Shown piece after piece: positions 16,217 to 25,411 of a stretch of 30,172 nt of DNA (position 1 is the stretch's first letter; the number at the start of each line of letters is the position of its first letter). A program made the position numbers and the translations under genes. This stretch comes from JAKSSE01 sp045597645 (lineage in GTDB: Bacteria; Bacillota; Clostridia; Lachnospirales; Lachnospiraceae), in contig JAZLKM010000079.1 in the NCBI GenBank assembly GCA_045597645.1, positions 1-30,172 of the forward strand, given 5' to 3'. The notes under the pieces are model-generated. The model did no database searches and had not been told where the DNA came from. It worked only from the letters and a program-made list of their open reading frames with translations.

Positions 16217-17043
16217 TGACATTTTCCCAGAAGGTTAAAACAGAGGTGGCATTGGCCACTCCAAAGGCCAGGCATTGCAAAATTGCGGAGCTTGCAGGAA
16301 TCGTATTTTTCTCAAAGATAGAGATGGGCGATGGGACAATTAGATTAGTTAGAGCCGCGGAGGAAGCGGCCAGAGTGTTTGACGAGCTAGTCAGTGGACT
16401 TGGCACAGATATTTTGGCTACACTAAAGCTGGAAAATGGCAGCGCGGCATTGCCGGATACGGTTAACGCTCAGATAGTGCAGAGTGGTTGCTGTAGGCAG
16501 GCCTATATAAGAGGGGCATTTCTGGCAGCAGGGTCACTGAATGACCCTATGCATGGCTATCACCTTGAGATAAGCTGCGACAATGAGACCAGAGCGCAAC
16601 AGCTGGCTGTACTATGTGATACAGGAGTCGGACCGGCGAAGGTCTCATCCAGAAAAAATAATTATGTCGTATACTGCAAGGAAGGCGAGCAGATTGTAGA
16701 TATGCTGGGCATTATGGGCGCACACAAGGCTCTGCTGGAGATGGAAAATGCCAGGATTGTCAGGGAGATGCGAGGCGATATCAACCGCCGCGTCAATTGC
16801 GAGGCCTCCAATATACATAAGACTGTAAGCGCAGCACAGCGTCAGATCGACGCTATTGAGAAGATAGAAAAGCTACAGGGGCTAAAGAGCCTCCCGGAGC
16901 ATCTGCGTCAGATGGCTCAGGTGCGATTAGAGTACCCACAGGCACCGCTAGAGGAGCTTGGGGAATATCTTGACCCGCCTGTTGGGAAGAGCGGTGTCAA
17001 TCACAGACTTCGTAAAATAGTAGAAATAGCGGAGAAAATGTGA
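16216..17043 (+). CDS. whiA: Sporulation/cell-division regulator WhiA
   Basis: DNA-binding protein with a LAGLIDADG-like N-terminal domain and a C-terminal helix-turn-helix, linked to cell division in Firmicutes and to sporulation in actinobacteria. The 275 residues are somewhat shorter than the usual 300-320. FSQKVKTEVA at the start, GCCRQAYIRGAFLAAGSLNDP, RRVNCEASNIHKTVSAAQRQ, and LGEYLDPPVGKSGVNHRLRKI at the end are typical. I preferred ATG 16216 to the GTG at 16213 because GAGAGGA is at the better distance and the TGATG overlap with rapZ fits coupling. The yvcK gene that usually separates rapZ and whiA is absent here. Confidence 0.94.
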   Translation: MTFSQKVKTEVALATPKARHCKIAELAGIVFFSKIEMGDGTIRLVRAAEEAARVFDELVSGLGTDILATLKLENGSAALPDTVNAQIVQSGCCRQAYIRGAFLAAGSLNDPMHGYHLEISCDNETRAQQLAVLCDTGVGPAKVSSRKNNYVVYCKEGEQIVDMLGIMGAHKALLEMENARIVREMRGDINRRVNCEASNIHKTVSAAQRQIDAIEKIEKLQGLKSLPEHLRQMAQVRLEYPQAPLEELGEYLDPPVGKSGVNHRLRKIVEIAEKM

Positions 17044-17108
17044 ATAATTGAGATATCTTAGGTTAAATTTGCGATTGAAGTAAATTACGCCTTGGGATAA
17101 GATACAAG

Positions 17109-17137
17109 AAAGTTTTTTGATAGGGGCTTAAAACTTT
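17109..17137 (+). promoter_or_regulatory. Hairpin in the glnN upstream region
   Basis: AAAGTTTT (17109-17116) pairs perfectly with AAAACTTT (17130-17137) around a 13-nt loop. A possible promoter lies just upstream: TTGAAG, 17 bp, TAAGAT, with transcription starting near 17107. If so, this hairpin opens the glnN leader and precedes the terminator-like hairpin at 17150. Confidence 0.4.
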
Positions 17138-17149
17138 TATATGGTTTTG

Positions 17150-17180
17150 CTGGTGGGATAATGTGTTCCATCAGTTTTTT
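17150..17180 (+). terminator. Terminator-like hairpin 22 bp before the glnN start
   Basis: CTGGTGG (17150-17156) pairs with CCATCAG (17168-17174), with one G-U pair, followed by TTTTTT (17175-17180). It may end the ftsH-to-whiA operon, 106 bp after whiA. If glnN is transcribed from further upstream, it could be a leader attenuator. Confidence 0.6.
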
Positions 17181-17202
17181 GGCAGAAAGAAATAGGTGAA
17201 AA

Positions 17203-19323
17203 ATGAGCACGGAATATGTAAATGTGGCAGCAATTTTCGGAGAAGATGTATTCAATGACACTGTTATGCAGCAGCGTCTTCCGAAGAAAATCTACCAAAA
17301 GCTCACAGAGATTCTGGAAAATGGCAGCGATCTGGACCTTGAGACCGCTGATGTCATAGCACACGAGATGAAGGAGTGGGCTATAGAGAAGGGTGCTACC
17401 CACTTTACCCACTGGTTCCAGCCGCTTACCGGCGTGTCAGCTGAGAAGCATGATTCATTTATATCTGCACCACAGTCATCAGGCAAGGTGCTGATGAGCT
17501 TTTCAGGAAAAGAGCTCATAAAGGGCGAGCCGGATGCATCGAGCTTTCCGTCAGGAGGCCTGCGTGCTACATTCGAGGCCAGAGGATATACAGCATGGGA
17601 TCCTACATCACCGGCATTTGTAAGACATGATGCCGCAGGTGCGACTCTGGTTATTCCAACTGCATTTTGCTCATTCACAGGAGAGGCGCTGGATAAGAAG
17701 ACACCGCTGCTTCGTTCAATGGAGGCAATCAATAAGGAGAGCCTTCGCGTACTTAGACTTTTCGGCAATACTACTGCGAAAAAGGTCACACCAAGTGTAG
17801 GTGTCGAGCAGGAGTATTTCATTATAGATAGAGAAAAATATCTGCAGAGAAAGGACCTGGTATATACAGGTCGTACCCTTGTCGGAGCGATGCCTCCAAA
17901 GGGCCAGGAGATGGATGACCATTATTTTGGAGCGATACGTGAGCGTATAGCAGCCTTCATGAAGGATGTGAATATTGAACTTTGGAAGCTTGGAGTGCCG
18001 GCTAAGACACAGCATAATGAGGTGGCACCCGGACAGCACGAGCTTGCTCCTATATATGAGCAGGCTAATGTGGCAGTAGATCACAACCAGATTACCATGG
18101 AGATGCTTAAGAAGGTGGCAGGTCGCCATGGATTGCAGTGCCTGCTGCATGAGAAGCCATTCCAGGGAGTGGCGGGCTCAGGAAAGCACAACAACTGGTC
18201 GCTTGTGAGCGATGATGGTATCAACCTCCTTGATCCAGGAAAATACCCTCATGAGAATACTATGTTTATGCTGGTTCTGGCTTGCATATTGCAGGCTGTA
18301 GACAGGCATGCAGACCTTTTGAGAGAGTCGGCAGCAGACGTGGGCAATGATTACAGACTTGGTGGTAACGAAGCACCGCCATGTGTGATTTCAGTATATT
18401 TAGGCGAGCAGCTTGATGATGTAATGGCTCAGTACATGGAGCTGGGCGAAGCTACCAGCTCAATAAGAGGACATCACCTGCATACAGGAGTAGCTACACT
18501 TCCGGATTTCCGCAAGGATGCGACAGACAGGAACAGGACTTCTCCTTTTGCATTTACCGGTAATAAGTTTGAGTTCCGTATGGTAGGCTCTCAGGATTCG
18601 GTGGGTTCACCTAACATTGTCCTTAACACGATTGTGGCAGAGGCGTTCAAGGAGGCCTGCGATAAGCTTGAGGGCTCAGAGAATATCGAAGCAGATGCGA
18701 AGTCATATATTTCTCAGCTCCTGCAGAAGCATAGCCGCGTAGTATTTAACGGCAATAACTATTCAAAGGAATGGGCCAATGAGGCTAAAAAGCGTGGTCT
18801 GGCAGATGTAAACAACACTGTGGATGCTATCGGAGCACTAGAGACTGACAAGGCAGCAGAGCTGTTCAAGGAGTTTGGTGTATTTACCAGAGCAGAGCTC
18901 ATGAGTCGCGCAGAGGTGGAGTACGAAGCGTATGCCAAGTCCATTAATATCGAGGCTCGCACCATGATAGATATAGTGTCAAAGCAGATTATCCCAGCTG
19001 TGATTAAGTTCAATACCAGCCTGGGTGAGTCTATAAACTGCATTAAGTCGGCATGTCCTCAGGCGGACGTCTCAGTGCAGGCGGATATGCTTGTAGAGTG
19101 CAGTAAGCTTCTGGCTGATGCCCAGAGCAATCTCATAAGACTTAAGGACGCTGTAGCAAAGGCACAGGAGGTGCCTGTAGGCAAGGAGCGTGCAAGATGG
19201 TTCAGAGATGAGGTTAAAACTGCAATGTTCGCATTGCGCACACCGATAGATGAGCTTGAGATGAAAGTGGACAAGGAAATGTGGCCGATGCCAAGCTACG
19301 GCGATTTGATGTTCGAGGTTTAA
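17203..19323 (+). CDS. glnN: Type III glutamine synthetase
   Basis: ATP-dependent glutamate-ammonia ligase of the GSIII class, about 700 residues, far longer than type I (about 450). It has 706 residues. Signature stretches are GGLRATFEARGYTAWDPTSP, VGVEQEYFIIDRE (metal ligands), AKTQHNEVAPGQHELAPIYE (from about residue 268), KPFQGVAGSGKHNNWSL, and GNEAPPCVISVYLGEQL. The C-terminal region is helical, as usual for the class. AGGTGAAAAATG gives an acceptable ribosome binding site. The terminator-like hairpin just upstream hints at attenuation. A hybrid histidine kinase gene follows 21 bp downstream and is probably cotranscribed. Confidence 0.96.
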   Translation: MSTEYVNVAAIFGEDVFNDTVMQQRLPKKIYQKLTEILENGSDLDLETADVIAHEMKEWAIEKGATHFTHWFQPLTGVSAEKHDSFISAPQSSGKVLMSFSGKELIKGEPDASSFPSGGLRATFEARGYTAWDPTSPAFVRHDAAGATLVIPTAFCSFTGEALDKKTPLLRSMEAINKESLRVLRLFGNTTAKKVTPSVGVEQEYFIIDREKYLQRKDLVYTGRTLVGAMPPKGQEMDDHYFGAIRERIAAFMKDVNIELWKLGVPAKTQHNEVAPGQHELAPIYEQANVAVDHNQITMEMLKKVAGRHGLQCLLHEKPFQGVAGSGKHNNWSLVSDDGINLLDPGKYPHENTMFMLVLACILQAVDRHADLLRESAADVGNDYRLGGNEAPPCVISVYLGEQLDDVMAQYMELGEATSSIRGHHLHTGVATLPDFRKDATDRNRTSPFAFTGNKFEFRMVGSQDSVGSPNIVLNTIVAEAFKEACDKLEGSENIEADAKSYISQLLQKHSRVVFNGNNYSKEWANEAKKRGLADVNNTVDAIGALETDKAAELFKEFGVFTRAELMSRAEVEYEAYAKSINIEARTMIDIVSKQIIPAVIKFNTSLGESINCIKSACPQADVSVQADMLVECSKLLADAQSNLIRLKDAVAKAQEVPVGKERARWFRDEVKTAMFALRTPIDELEMKVDKEMWPMPSYGDLMFEV

Positions 19324-19344
19324 TTTTAAAGAGCGAGGGGATTT

Positions 19345-21480
19345 ATGTACGCTACTTTATTGACAATTCAGTACATTGCCATATTAATCCTTATGGGTGA
19401 TTTGATTTTCTTGATCAACCAGAAGGCAAATGCAGTCCAAAGAGACCTTGTGGTGCTACATTTCAGTATGCTGATTACTGTAATGGCATACACTGCAGAA
19501 ATGCAGGCTACAAGTATGGACGTGATGAAGCTGTGCGTTAAAATAGGGTATATAGGCAAACCAATAAACATATTAATGGTATTCTTCCTGGTGCTTGATT
19601 ATCTTAAAGTGGATCTGGCGGTCTGGGTTAAGACAGTGATGACCTCGATTCAGATGTTTATTACGCTTTTAGTATATACATTCGACAGTCATCAGCTGTT
19701 CTACACCACTGTTAAGTACGTAGATACAGGTCTGTTTCCACATTTGGAAAAGGGTCATGGTGTATTTTACAATGCATATACTGTGGCGCTGGTGGTATAT
19801 GGACTTGCGACGGTCATCACCTGCATCGTTAGCGCAGTCAAGAGCAGAGGTAAACAGCGGCTTATGCTGGCGACACTTGCAGTCATTGTATCCATACCAT
19901 TTGTGGGATTCGGACTATACTCGTCAAAGGTTACGATGGGATATGATGCCACAGTAATAGGTTATGCAGTGGCCAGTGTGGTATTTGCCTTCTTGTTTAG
20001 AAATTACGATGTATTTGAGACAGTCACCGTAGCTACCAGCGACGTATTTAGGCACCTTGGTGTTGGACTTATAGTCTACGATGAGAATGGCGTGCTGCTG
20101 CATATGAATAATCTGGCAGAAAAGATGAGGATATCCAGCAGAGTAGATGCTTTGAGCCAGATGGATGAACCATACAAATATGATGGCGCGCTTTACAACA
20201 TAGAGAGATTTGAGATAGTTGACCAAGGAGTCAACTATGGCGTGGCGTACGTAATAAATGATGTGACCAGCGATTTTAACTACAAGAAGCGCTTGCAGGA
20301 AGAGAAAGAACGTGCTGATGAGGCCAGCAAGGCTAAGTCACAGTTCCTTTCAAGCATGAGCCATGACATTCGCACGCCTATGAATGCAATTCTGGGCATG
20401 ACGCAGGTGGCGAAGATACACCTCGATGACAAGCAGAAAGTATCTGACTGCCTTGATAAAGTAACTATCTCAGGCAATCATTTGCTGGAACTGATTAATC
20501 AGGTTCTGGATATGAACAAGATTGAGTCAGGCAAATATGAGGTGTCAAGTGATAGCTTTGACCTTATAGAGCTGTTTGAAGAAATAGACAATATGAGCAC
20601 TCCACTGGCTGAGGCGAAAAACCAGACGTATATCAAAAATCTGGATGGAATCAGACACCGCTATGTTAAATCAGACAGAAGCAAGCTCTCTCAAATTGTT
20701 ATGAATCTTCTGAGTAATGCTTTCAAGTATACAGATTTCGATGGCAGGATTGAGCTCACTGTCACTGAGTCTGAAGGCGACGAAGTATCCGGATATACCA
20801 TCGAGGTTCGCGACAACGGAATAGGTATGGATGAGGAGTATCTCAAGATTATCTTTGATCCATTTACCAGATCTGCTGATGAAAGAGTCAAGAAGGCACA
20901 GGGTACTGGCCTTGGTACTGCTATAACTAAGCAGTTTGTAGAGCTTCTGGGCGGTACTGTAAGTGTAACCAGTAAGCTGGGAGAGGGCAGCGTATTCACA
21001 GTCAATATTCCTATGACCCACACGAAGGAAGAGGAGGCTGTCACCACTAAGAAGGATATTCGCGATGTTGCAGAGCTAGACCTTAGCCAAAAGAGGGCTC
21101 TATTGGTAGAGGATAATGAATTTAATGCCGAGCTGGCCATTGAGATATTTAGTATGACAGGTATCACTGTTGATAGGGTGGCTGACGGCCAGGAAGCATG
21201 TGAGACCTTGGAAAAAGCAGCGGATGGCTACTATGACATTGTTTTCATGGATGTTAACATGCCAAGACTTAACGGATATGATGCCACCACCCGCATCAGA
21301 TCATGGGATAGGCAGTATACAAAAAATGTACCGATAATCGCCATGACAGCGGATGCCTTTGCAGATGACATTCAGAGGGCAAAGGAATGTGGTATGGACG
21401 CTCACCTGGCAAAGCCAATTGATTTCAACAAACTGTTCATGACTCTGACTGAGTATTGCAGCTCTTCTGATATTGCTTAG
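19345..21480 (+). CDS. Hybrid histidine kinase with N-terminal membrane sensor
   Basis: Membrane sensor kinase and receiver in one chain, 711 residues. The N-terminal 220 residues hold about seven hydrophobic segments (a 7TM-type sensor region). A short PAS-like segment follows (about 235-305, HLGVGLIVYDENGVLLHMNN). The HisKA helix carries the phospho-accepting H340 (SMSHDIRTPMNAILG). The ATPase domain shows the N box NLLSNAFKYT (454-463), DNGIGM (490-495) and GTGLGTAI (520-527). The receiver has acidic residues VEDN (588-591), the phosphorylation site D636 (FMDVNMP), and the conserved AMTAD and KP. GCGAGGGGATTT is its ribosome binding site. Being 21 bp after glnN suggests a nitrogen-linked role, which is inference. 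There is no output domain, so a separate partner must exist. Confidence 0.92.
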   Translation: MYATLLTIQYIAILILMGDLIFLINQKANAVQRDLVVLHFSMLITVMAYTAEMQATSMDVMKLCVKIGYIGKPINILMVFFLVLDYLKVDLAVWVKTVMTSIQMFITLLVYTFDSHQLFYTTVKYVDTGLFPHLEKGHGVFYNAYTVALVVYGLATVITCIVSAVKSRGKQRLMLATLAVIVSIPFVGFGLYSSKVTMGYDATVIGYAVASVVFAFLFRNYDVFETVTVATSDVFRHLGVGLIVYDENGVLLHMNNLAEKMRISSRVDALSQMDEPYKYDGALYNIERFEIVDQGVNYGVAYVINDVTSDFNYKKRLQEEKERADEASKAKSQFLSSMSHDIRTPMNAILGMTQVAKIHLDDKQKVSDCLDKVTISGNHLLELINQVLDMNKIESGKYEVSSDSFDLIELFEEIDNMSTPLAEAKNQTYIKNLDGIRHRYVKSDRSKLSQIVMNLLSNAFKYTDFDGRIELTVTESEGDEVSGYTIEVRDNGIGMDEEYLKIIFDPFTRSADERVKKAQGTGLGTAITKQFVELLGGTVSVTSKLGEGSVFTVNIPMTHTKEEEAVTTKKDIRDVAELDLSQKRALLVEDNEFNAELAIEIFSMTGITVDRVADGQEACETLEKAADGYYDIVFMDVNMPRLNGYDATTRIRSWDRQYTKNVPIIAMTADAFADDIQRAKECGMDAHLAKPIDFNKLFMTLTEYCSSSDIA

Positions 21481-22306
21481 GAGAGAGGCCTACGTAGAGC
21501 GAGAAACATCGTGAGAACGATGAATAATTGCTAAAGCCTATCATAAAACAAATATCGTATGGGGAATAACCCTGGCTTAGATACTGCTGAGCCAGGGTTA
21601 TTTTTTTAGCATTAATATAATGCTTGAGTGATAACCCGGTCTTATTTTTGAACACACGTCCCAGATACTCGCTATTGTGATGGAGATCACTGGCCATCGA
21701 CTCCACGGTAATTGGTTCCTTTATATTCTGGTCGATATAGGTGAAAATCTTGCGAATCACAGGAGACATGATATTTTCGTAAGGTTCAGATGTATCTTGT
21801 CTTGATAATTGGATAAGAGATACAAAAAATTCTGTCAAATAGGCGCGAAGTAACAGTGAATCACCGTATTTTCCAGAGGCCCCTGCGCCGCTTGCCTTGT
21901 CCAAAAGGGTTAAATAGGGAGCAAGCTGTGTCTCGTCAAAATGGATGACATTCATCTGCTTTGTATCATATTTTGAGAAAATCTCATCCATCCTGACAGT
22001 ATCGTCGCTTATGGCTTCAAAAAAGCTGGGGCGAAGGTTTATTACGATTCGCTCATAGTTAGGAGTGTCGCCTAAGGTGATTCCATGAAAAGCGAATGGA
22101 GGTATGATGACAAAATCGCCTCGGCTTAGGTTCTTTTCCTCTGATTCCACAAATAAATCGCATTCTCCATCCAGAAACAATATGAATTCGTAGCCGTCGT
22201 GATTATGTACCGTGACAGTGGAGAGATTGGGTATAGGCGCCAATTTGTGCTCGCAGATAATCTCTCTGTCCAGAATGCTGTATGGGCAAAATAAATCCTT
22301 TTTCAT
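21437..22306 (-). CDS. AraC-family transcriptional regulator
   Basis: Predicted sugar-responsive activator of 289 residues, the usual AraC length. The N-terminal cupin-like ligand domain contains NHDGYEFILFLDGECDLFV and RGDFVIIPPFAFHG. The C-terminal double helix-turn-helix (about 188-280) shows ITVESMASDLHHNSEYLGRVFKNKTGLSLKHYI and DICFMIGFSNYSSFSRCFSLYVGLSPKQY. GGAGGGAGG lies just upstream of the start. It is divergent from the GH115 gene and likely controls it. Its 3' end overlaps the kinase gene by 44 bp, and the kinase unit's terminator is embedded in its second half. Confidence 0.93.
   Translation of the reverse strand: MKKDLFCPYSILDREIICEHKLAPIPNLSTVTVHNHDGYEFILFLDGECDLFVESEEKNLSRGDFVIIPPFAFHGITLGDTPNYERIVINLRPSFFEAISDDTVRMDEIFSKYDTKQMNVIHFDETQLAPYLTLLDKASGAGASGKYGDSLLLRAYLTEFFVSLIQLSRQDTSEPYENIMSPVIRKIFTYIDQNIKEPITVESMASDLHHNSEYLGRVFKNKTGLSLKHYINAKKITLAQQYLSQGYSPYDICFMIGFSNYSSFSRCFSLYVGLSPKQYQKSCNTQSES
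21565..21607 (+). terminator. Terminator of the glnN-kinase unit, inside the araC coding sequence
   Basis: AATAACCCTGGCT (21565-21577) and AGCCAGGGTTATT (21590-21602) form a perfect 13-bp stem with a 12-nt loop. The T-run continues to 21607. It lies 85 bp after the kinase stop and inside the opposite-strand araC gene, where it encodes part of the C-terminal helix-turn-helix domain (KKITLAQQYLSQGYS). Confidence 0.88.
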
Positions 22307-22335
22307 ACGTCCTCCCTCCTGGTGACTATAAATAA

Positions 22336-22364
22336 GCTATACAACAAAAAGTCAGAAAATGCAA
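22336..22364 (-). promoter_or_regulatory. araC promoter
   Basis: On the minus strand TTGCAT (22359-22364) and TATAGC (22336-22341) are 17 bp apart. Transcription should begin near 22329, about 23 nt before the start codon, leaving room for GGAGGGAGG. A small inverted repeat ATACA-6-TGTAT lies just upstream at about 22372-22387 and could bind the regulator. No clear promoter was found for the divergent GH115 gene, as is common for activator-dependent genes. Confidence 0.5.
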
Positions 22365-22459
22365 AGTATAAATACATTTTGGTGTATATATCGCAAAAAT
22401 GGATGTGATAAGTTGTACTTGCTTGAGGGAAATAAGGCAAAACGAGGGGTAACAAACAG

Positions 22460-25318
22460 ATGATATTAAACGATTCATGTTCATTTCTCACAGACGCTGA
22501 TTGCTACATAGGTGTCAGAAAGATTGCGGAGAAGGTAAAAAATGACATTTGTATGGTCACAGGAAGCTATCCTACTGAGCATAAGGACGGTGAGGTGACT
22601 GACAACATCATAATCTATGGCACCTGTGGCAGGAGCGCACTTATTGAGGAGTTAGCGGACAAATCGCTTATTGATATATCCAAGGTTGAGGGCAGGCGCG
22701 AAACCTATGGACTATGGATAATCGAAGAGCATATAAAAGGGGCAAAAGGCGCAGTAGTTATCGCAGGAAGTGACAAACGAGGAACGATATATGGTCTTTT
22801 CCATATATCAAAGCTGATGGGAGTATCACCGCTTGTCACCTGGAATCATGTATATCCAAAGCCTCATCAGGTAGAGCTGACAGCTGCTGATAATTATATT
22901 TCAAAGGAGCCGTCAGTTAAGTACAGAGGATTTTTCATAAATGATGAATGGCCTGCCTTTGGGAGCTGGGCTACCATGCACTTCGGTGGCATAAATGCAA
23001 AATGCTATGAGCGGGTATTTGAGCTGCTACTTAGATTAAAGGGCAACTACCTCTGGCCTGCAATGTGGAATTCTAATTTTAACATGGATGGCCCAGGACT
23101 TGAGAGCGCCATACTGGCGGATGAATATGGCATCGTGATGAGCACATCACACCACGAGCCATGCATGAGAGCCGGAGAGGAATTTGGACTATTAAAGGGC
23201 GAGCAGTCAATCTATGGAAATGACTGGAATTTTATCACTAACAGAGAAGGCATCACCAATTTCTGGAGAGACGGCCTTATACGCAATAGAGCCTTTGAAA
23301 ATGTCATCACCATGGGAATGCGTGGCGAGCGCGACTCCGCCATTCTGGGAAAGGACGCAGGCCTTAAGGCAAATATTGACCTGCTAAGAGACGTGCTAAA
23401 GACACAAAATAACCTAATCAAGGAGACGATAAACGACAATTTGGACGAAGTGCCCAGGCAGATAGTGCTGTTCACTGAGGTGGAGGAATTTTTCTACGGC
23501 AACAGTGAGGTTGAGGGCCTGATGAATGACCCTGAGCTTGAAGGCGTGACCCTGATGCTCAGCGACAATAACTTCGGTTATACGAGGACACTGCCGTCTG
23601 AACAGATGCGAGGACACAAGGGTGGATATGGAATGTATTATCACCTGGATATGCATGGCGGCGCATACTCCTATCAGTGGATAGGTTCAGCATATCTGCC
23701 GAGAGTGTGGGAGCAGATGACCCAGGCATATGAGTTTGGCGTCCGGGATATATGGGTGGTCAACATAGGAGACATAGGCACCCAGGAGCTGGGACTCTCA
23801 TTTTTCCTGGATCTGGCATATGACATAGAAAAGTGGGGCGGCTCAGATGCAGCGGTCACCAAAGAGTATGTGGAGCAATGGGTGAATGGCAATTTTAGGT
23901 ATTCATTCGAGGAACCGGCTCGCAAGCTTATTGAGAATACGGTGTGGGACTATACAACCCTTTTGGCGAAGCGAAAGCATGAGATTATGAACGCCGATGT
24001 GTACCACCCTGTACATTATTTCGAGGCTCAAAAGATTCTCGATGCCTCTGAAAAAATTATAGAAAATGTCACAAAATTGAAGGAATCATGCAGTGCCAGG
24101 GATATGTCAGCTTTTGTATCACTCATATATTATCCGGCTTACGGCACTGCCAACTTGATGAAGATGTGGATAATTGCAGGGAGAAACAAGCTGTACGCAC
24201 AGCAGAATAAAATCGAAGCAAATAGCCTCGCTAAGTCAATAGACGAGTGCCTTAAGGTGGATGAAGCACTGGTAAGTGAGTATGAGGAAATTGATAACGG
24301 GTATTATAGGGGCTTTGGAACATCACCGCATATAGGGTTTGTCAACTGGAACGACGAGGATTGTAAGTACCCAATCAGACATATCATATATCCGGCGAAA
24401 GGACCCAGGATGCTGCTTTCAAGGGCGGATGATGAGAATTATGTGACTGGACAGTTCTGGTGTGATCATCCGCAGACCTGGGAGGATTTCCTAAGGCCAG
24501 ACAGAAATAAGATATCTTTTGAGATATCAAATGGCGGAGATGCTGCATTTTTCTACAGTATAGAATGCGACTATGACTATCTTGTTTTCTCAGAAAAACG
24601 AGGAGTGGTTAAGGACAAGGTGACTATAGAGCTGGAGCTTAGAAAAGAGCAGCTGCAGAGCAACGAGGAAGCATTTTTCACTGTTGATGCCTATGACAAT
24701 GGCGGAGCACCTATCGCCCACGCAACAGTAAAGGTGCTGGCAACTCCTGCCAGCGAGTTTGATGCTTCCGATGGCACATTCGTTGAGAGTGATAATCATG
24801 TGACCTTTTTTGCTAAGAATTTTGTGGGCAAAAGTGATGCCCAAAAAGCGGGCTTTGAGGTACTTGAACCCTATGGACGAGAGGGAAGTGGCATAAAAGT
24901 ATTTCCGGTCACGTCAGACTTTCTCGAGGATGACAACAGACCGTACACAGAGTATTTGTTTGCAGTAAATAGTGCTGGTGAATACAACATCAGATTTTAT
25001 CTGGCGCCTACCACGCCTACGGTATTTGAAAGGAAGCAGTATCTGGGATTCAATGTGAATGGGGACCAGATACAGATTGTCAATACGGTTGAGAATGAAG
25101 AGATACCATTTTTCCTGAGTGAGCAATGGGAGCGTGAGGCAAGGGATAATGTGAAGCTTGTGAACGCATCATGTGTGTGTAAGGCTGGTGAAAATGTCCT
25201 TCGGTTCTATGGAATGAGCCCTGGAATAGTGCTGGAAAAGGTGAGCATTTTCCGAAAAGGCACAGAACTATTGCCGTCATATCTGGGTCCGAATGAGAGC
25301 TACAGAGTAGCTAAGTAA
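22460..25318 (+). CDS. GH115 xylan alpha-1,2-glucuronidase
   Basis: Glycoside hydrolase that removes (4-O-methyl-)glucuronic acid side groups from glucuronoxylan or its fragments. It has 952 residues. GH115 hallmarks are GLWIIEEHIKGAKGAVVIAGSDKRGTIYGLFHIS in the N-terminal domain, then the catalytic barrel: YRGFFINDEWPAFGSWA, LKGNYLWPAMWNSNFN, EYGIVMSTSHHEPCMRAGEE, and QIVLFTEVEEFFYG. The C-terminal domain ends in a beta-rich segment (from about 760). There is no signal peptide, so it acts in the cytoplasm on imported oligosaccharides. It is divergent from araC and 93 bp before a solute-binding lipoprotein gene. The ribosome binding site GAGGGG is present but somewhat distant. Confidence 0.93.
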   Translation: MILNDSCSFLTDADCYIGVRKIAEKVKNDICMVTGSYPTEHKDGEVTDNIIIYGTCGRSALIEELADKSLIDISKVEGRRETYGLWIIEEHIKGAKGAVVIAGSDKRGTIYGLFHISKLMGVSPLVTWNHVYPKPHQVELTAADNYISKEPSVKYRGFFINDEWPAFGSWATMHFGGINAKCYERVFELLLRLKGNYLWPAMWNSNFNMDGPGLESAILADEYGIVMSTSHHEPCMRAGEEFGLLKGEQSIYGNDWNFITNREGITNFWRDGLIRNRAFENVITMGMRGERDSAILGKDAGLKANIDLLRDVLKTQNNLIKETINDNLDEVPRQIVLFTEVEEFFYGNSEVEGLMNDPELEGVTLMLSDNNFGYTRTLPSEQMRGHKGGYGMYYHLDMHGGAYSYQWIGSAYLPRVWEQMTQAYEFGVRDIWVVNIGDIGTQELGLSFFLDLAYDIEKWGGSDAAVTKEYVEQWVNGNFRYSFEEPARKLIENTVWDYTTLLAKRKHEIMNADVYHPVHYFEAQKILDASEKIIENVTKLKESCSARDMSAFVSLIYYPAYGTANLMKMWIIAGRNKLYAQQNKIEANSLAKSIDECLKVDEALVSEYEEIDNGYYRGFGTSPHIGFVNWNDEDCKYPIRHIIYPAKGPRMLLSRADDENYVTGQFWCDHPQTWEDFLRPDRNKISFEISNGGDAAFFYSIECDYDYLVFSEKRGVVKDKVTIELELRKEQLQSNEEAFFTVDAYDNGGAPIAHATVKVLATPASEFDASDGTFVESDNHVTFFAKNFVGKSDAQKAGFEVLEPYGREGSGIKVFPVTSDFLEDDNRPYTEYLFAVNSAGEYNIRFYLAPTTPTVFERKQYLGFNVNGDQIQIVNTVENEEIPFFLSEQWEREARDNVKLVNASCVCKAGENVLRFYGMSPGIVLEKVSIFRKGTELLPSYLGPNESYRVAK

Positions 25319-25411
25319 GGAATATGCAGAGAAATCTGTTATTCATATATGACCAAATGAGGAGTGTGCTCATAGGCCATGAGTAAATTCATTAATTATG
25401 GGAGGTAAAAA
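25319..25411 (+). other. Short spacer between the GH115 and lipoprotein genes
   Basis: No terminator was found, so readthrough is likely. A small inverted repeat CTCAT-AGGCC-ATGAG lies near 25371-25385. GGGAGG just before 25412 is the ribosome binding site of the lipoprotein gene. Confidence 0.4.

Noticed and set aside
17292..17822. 176-residue minus-strand open reading frame inside glnN
   Set aside because: A shadow of the biased codon use in glnN; low-complexity Ser/Ala content and no start signal. The same holds for the 126-, 158- and 144-residue minus-strand frames in ftsH, the kinase and glnN.
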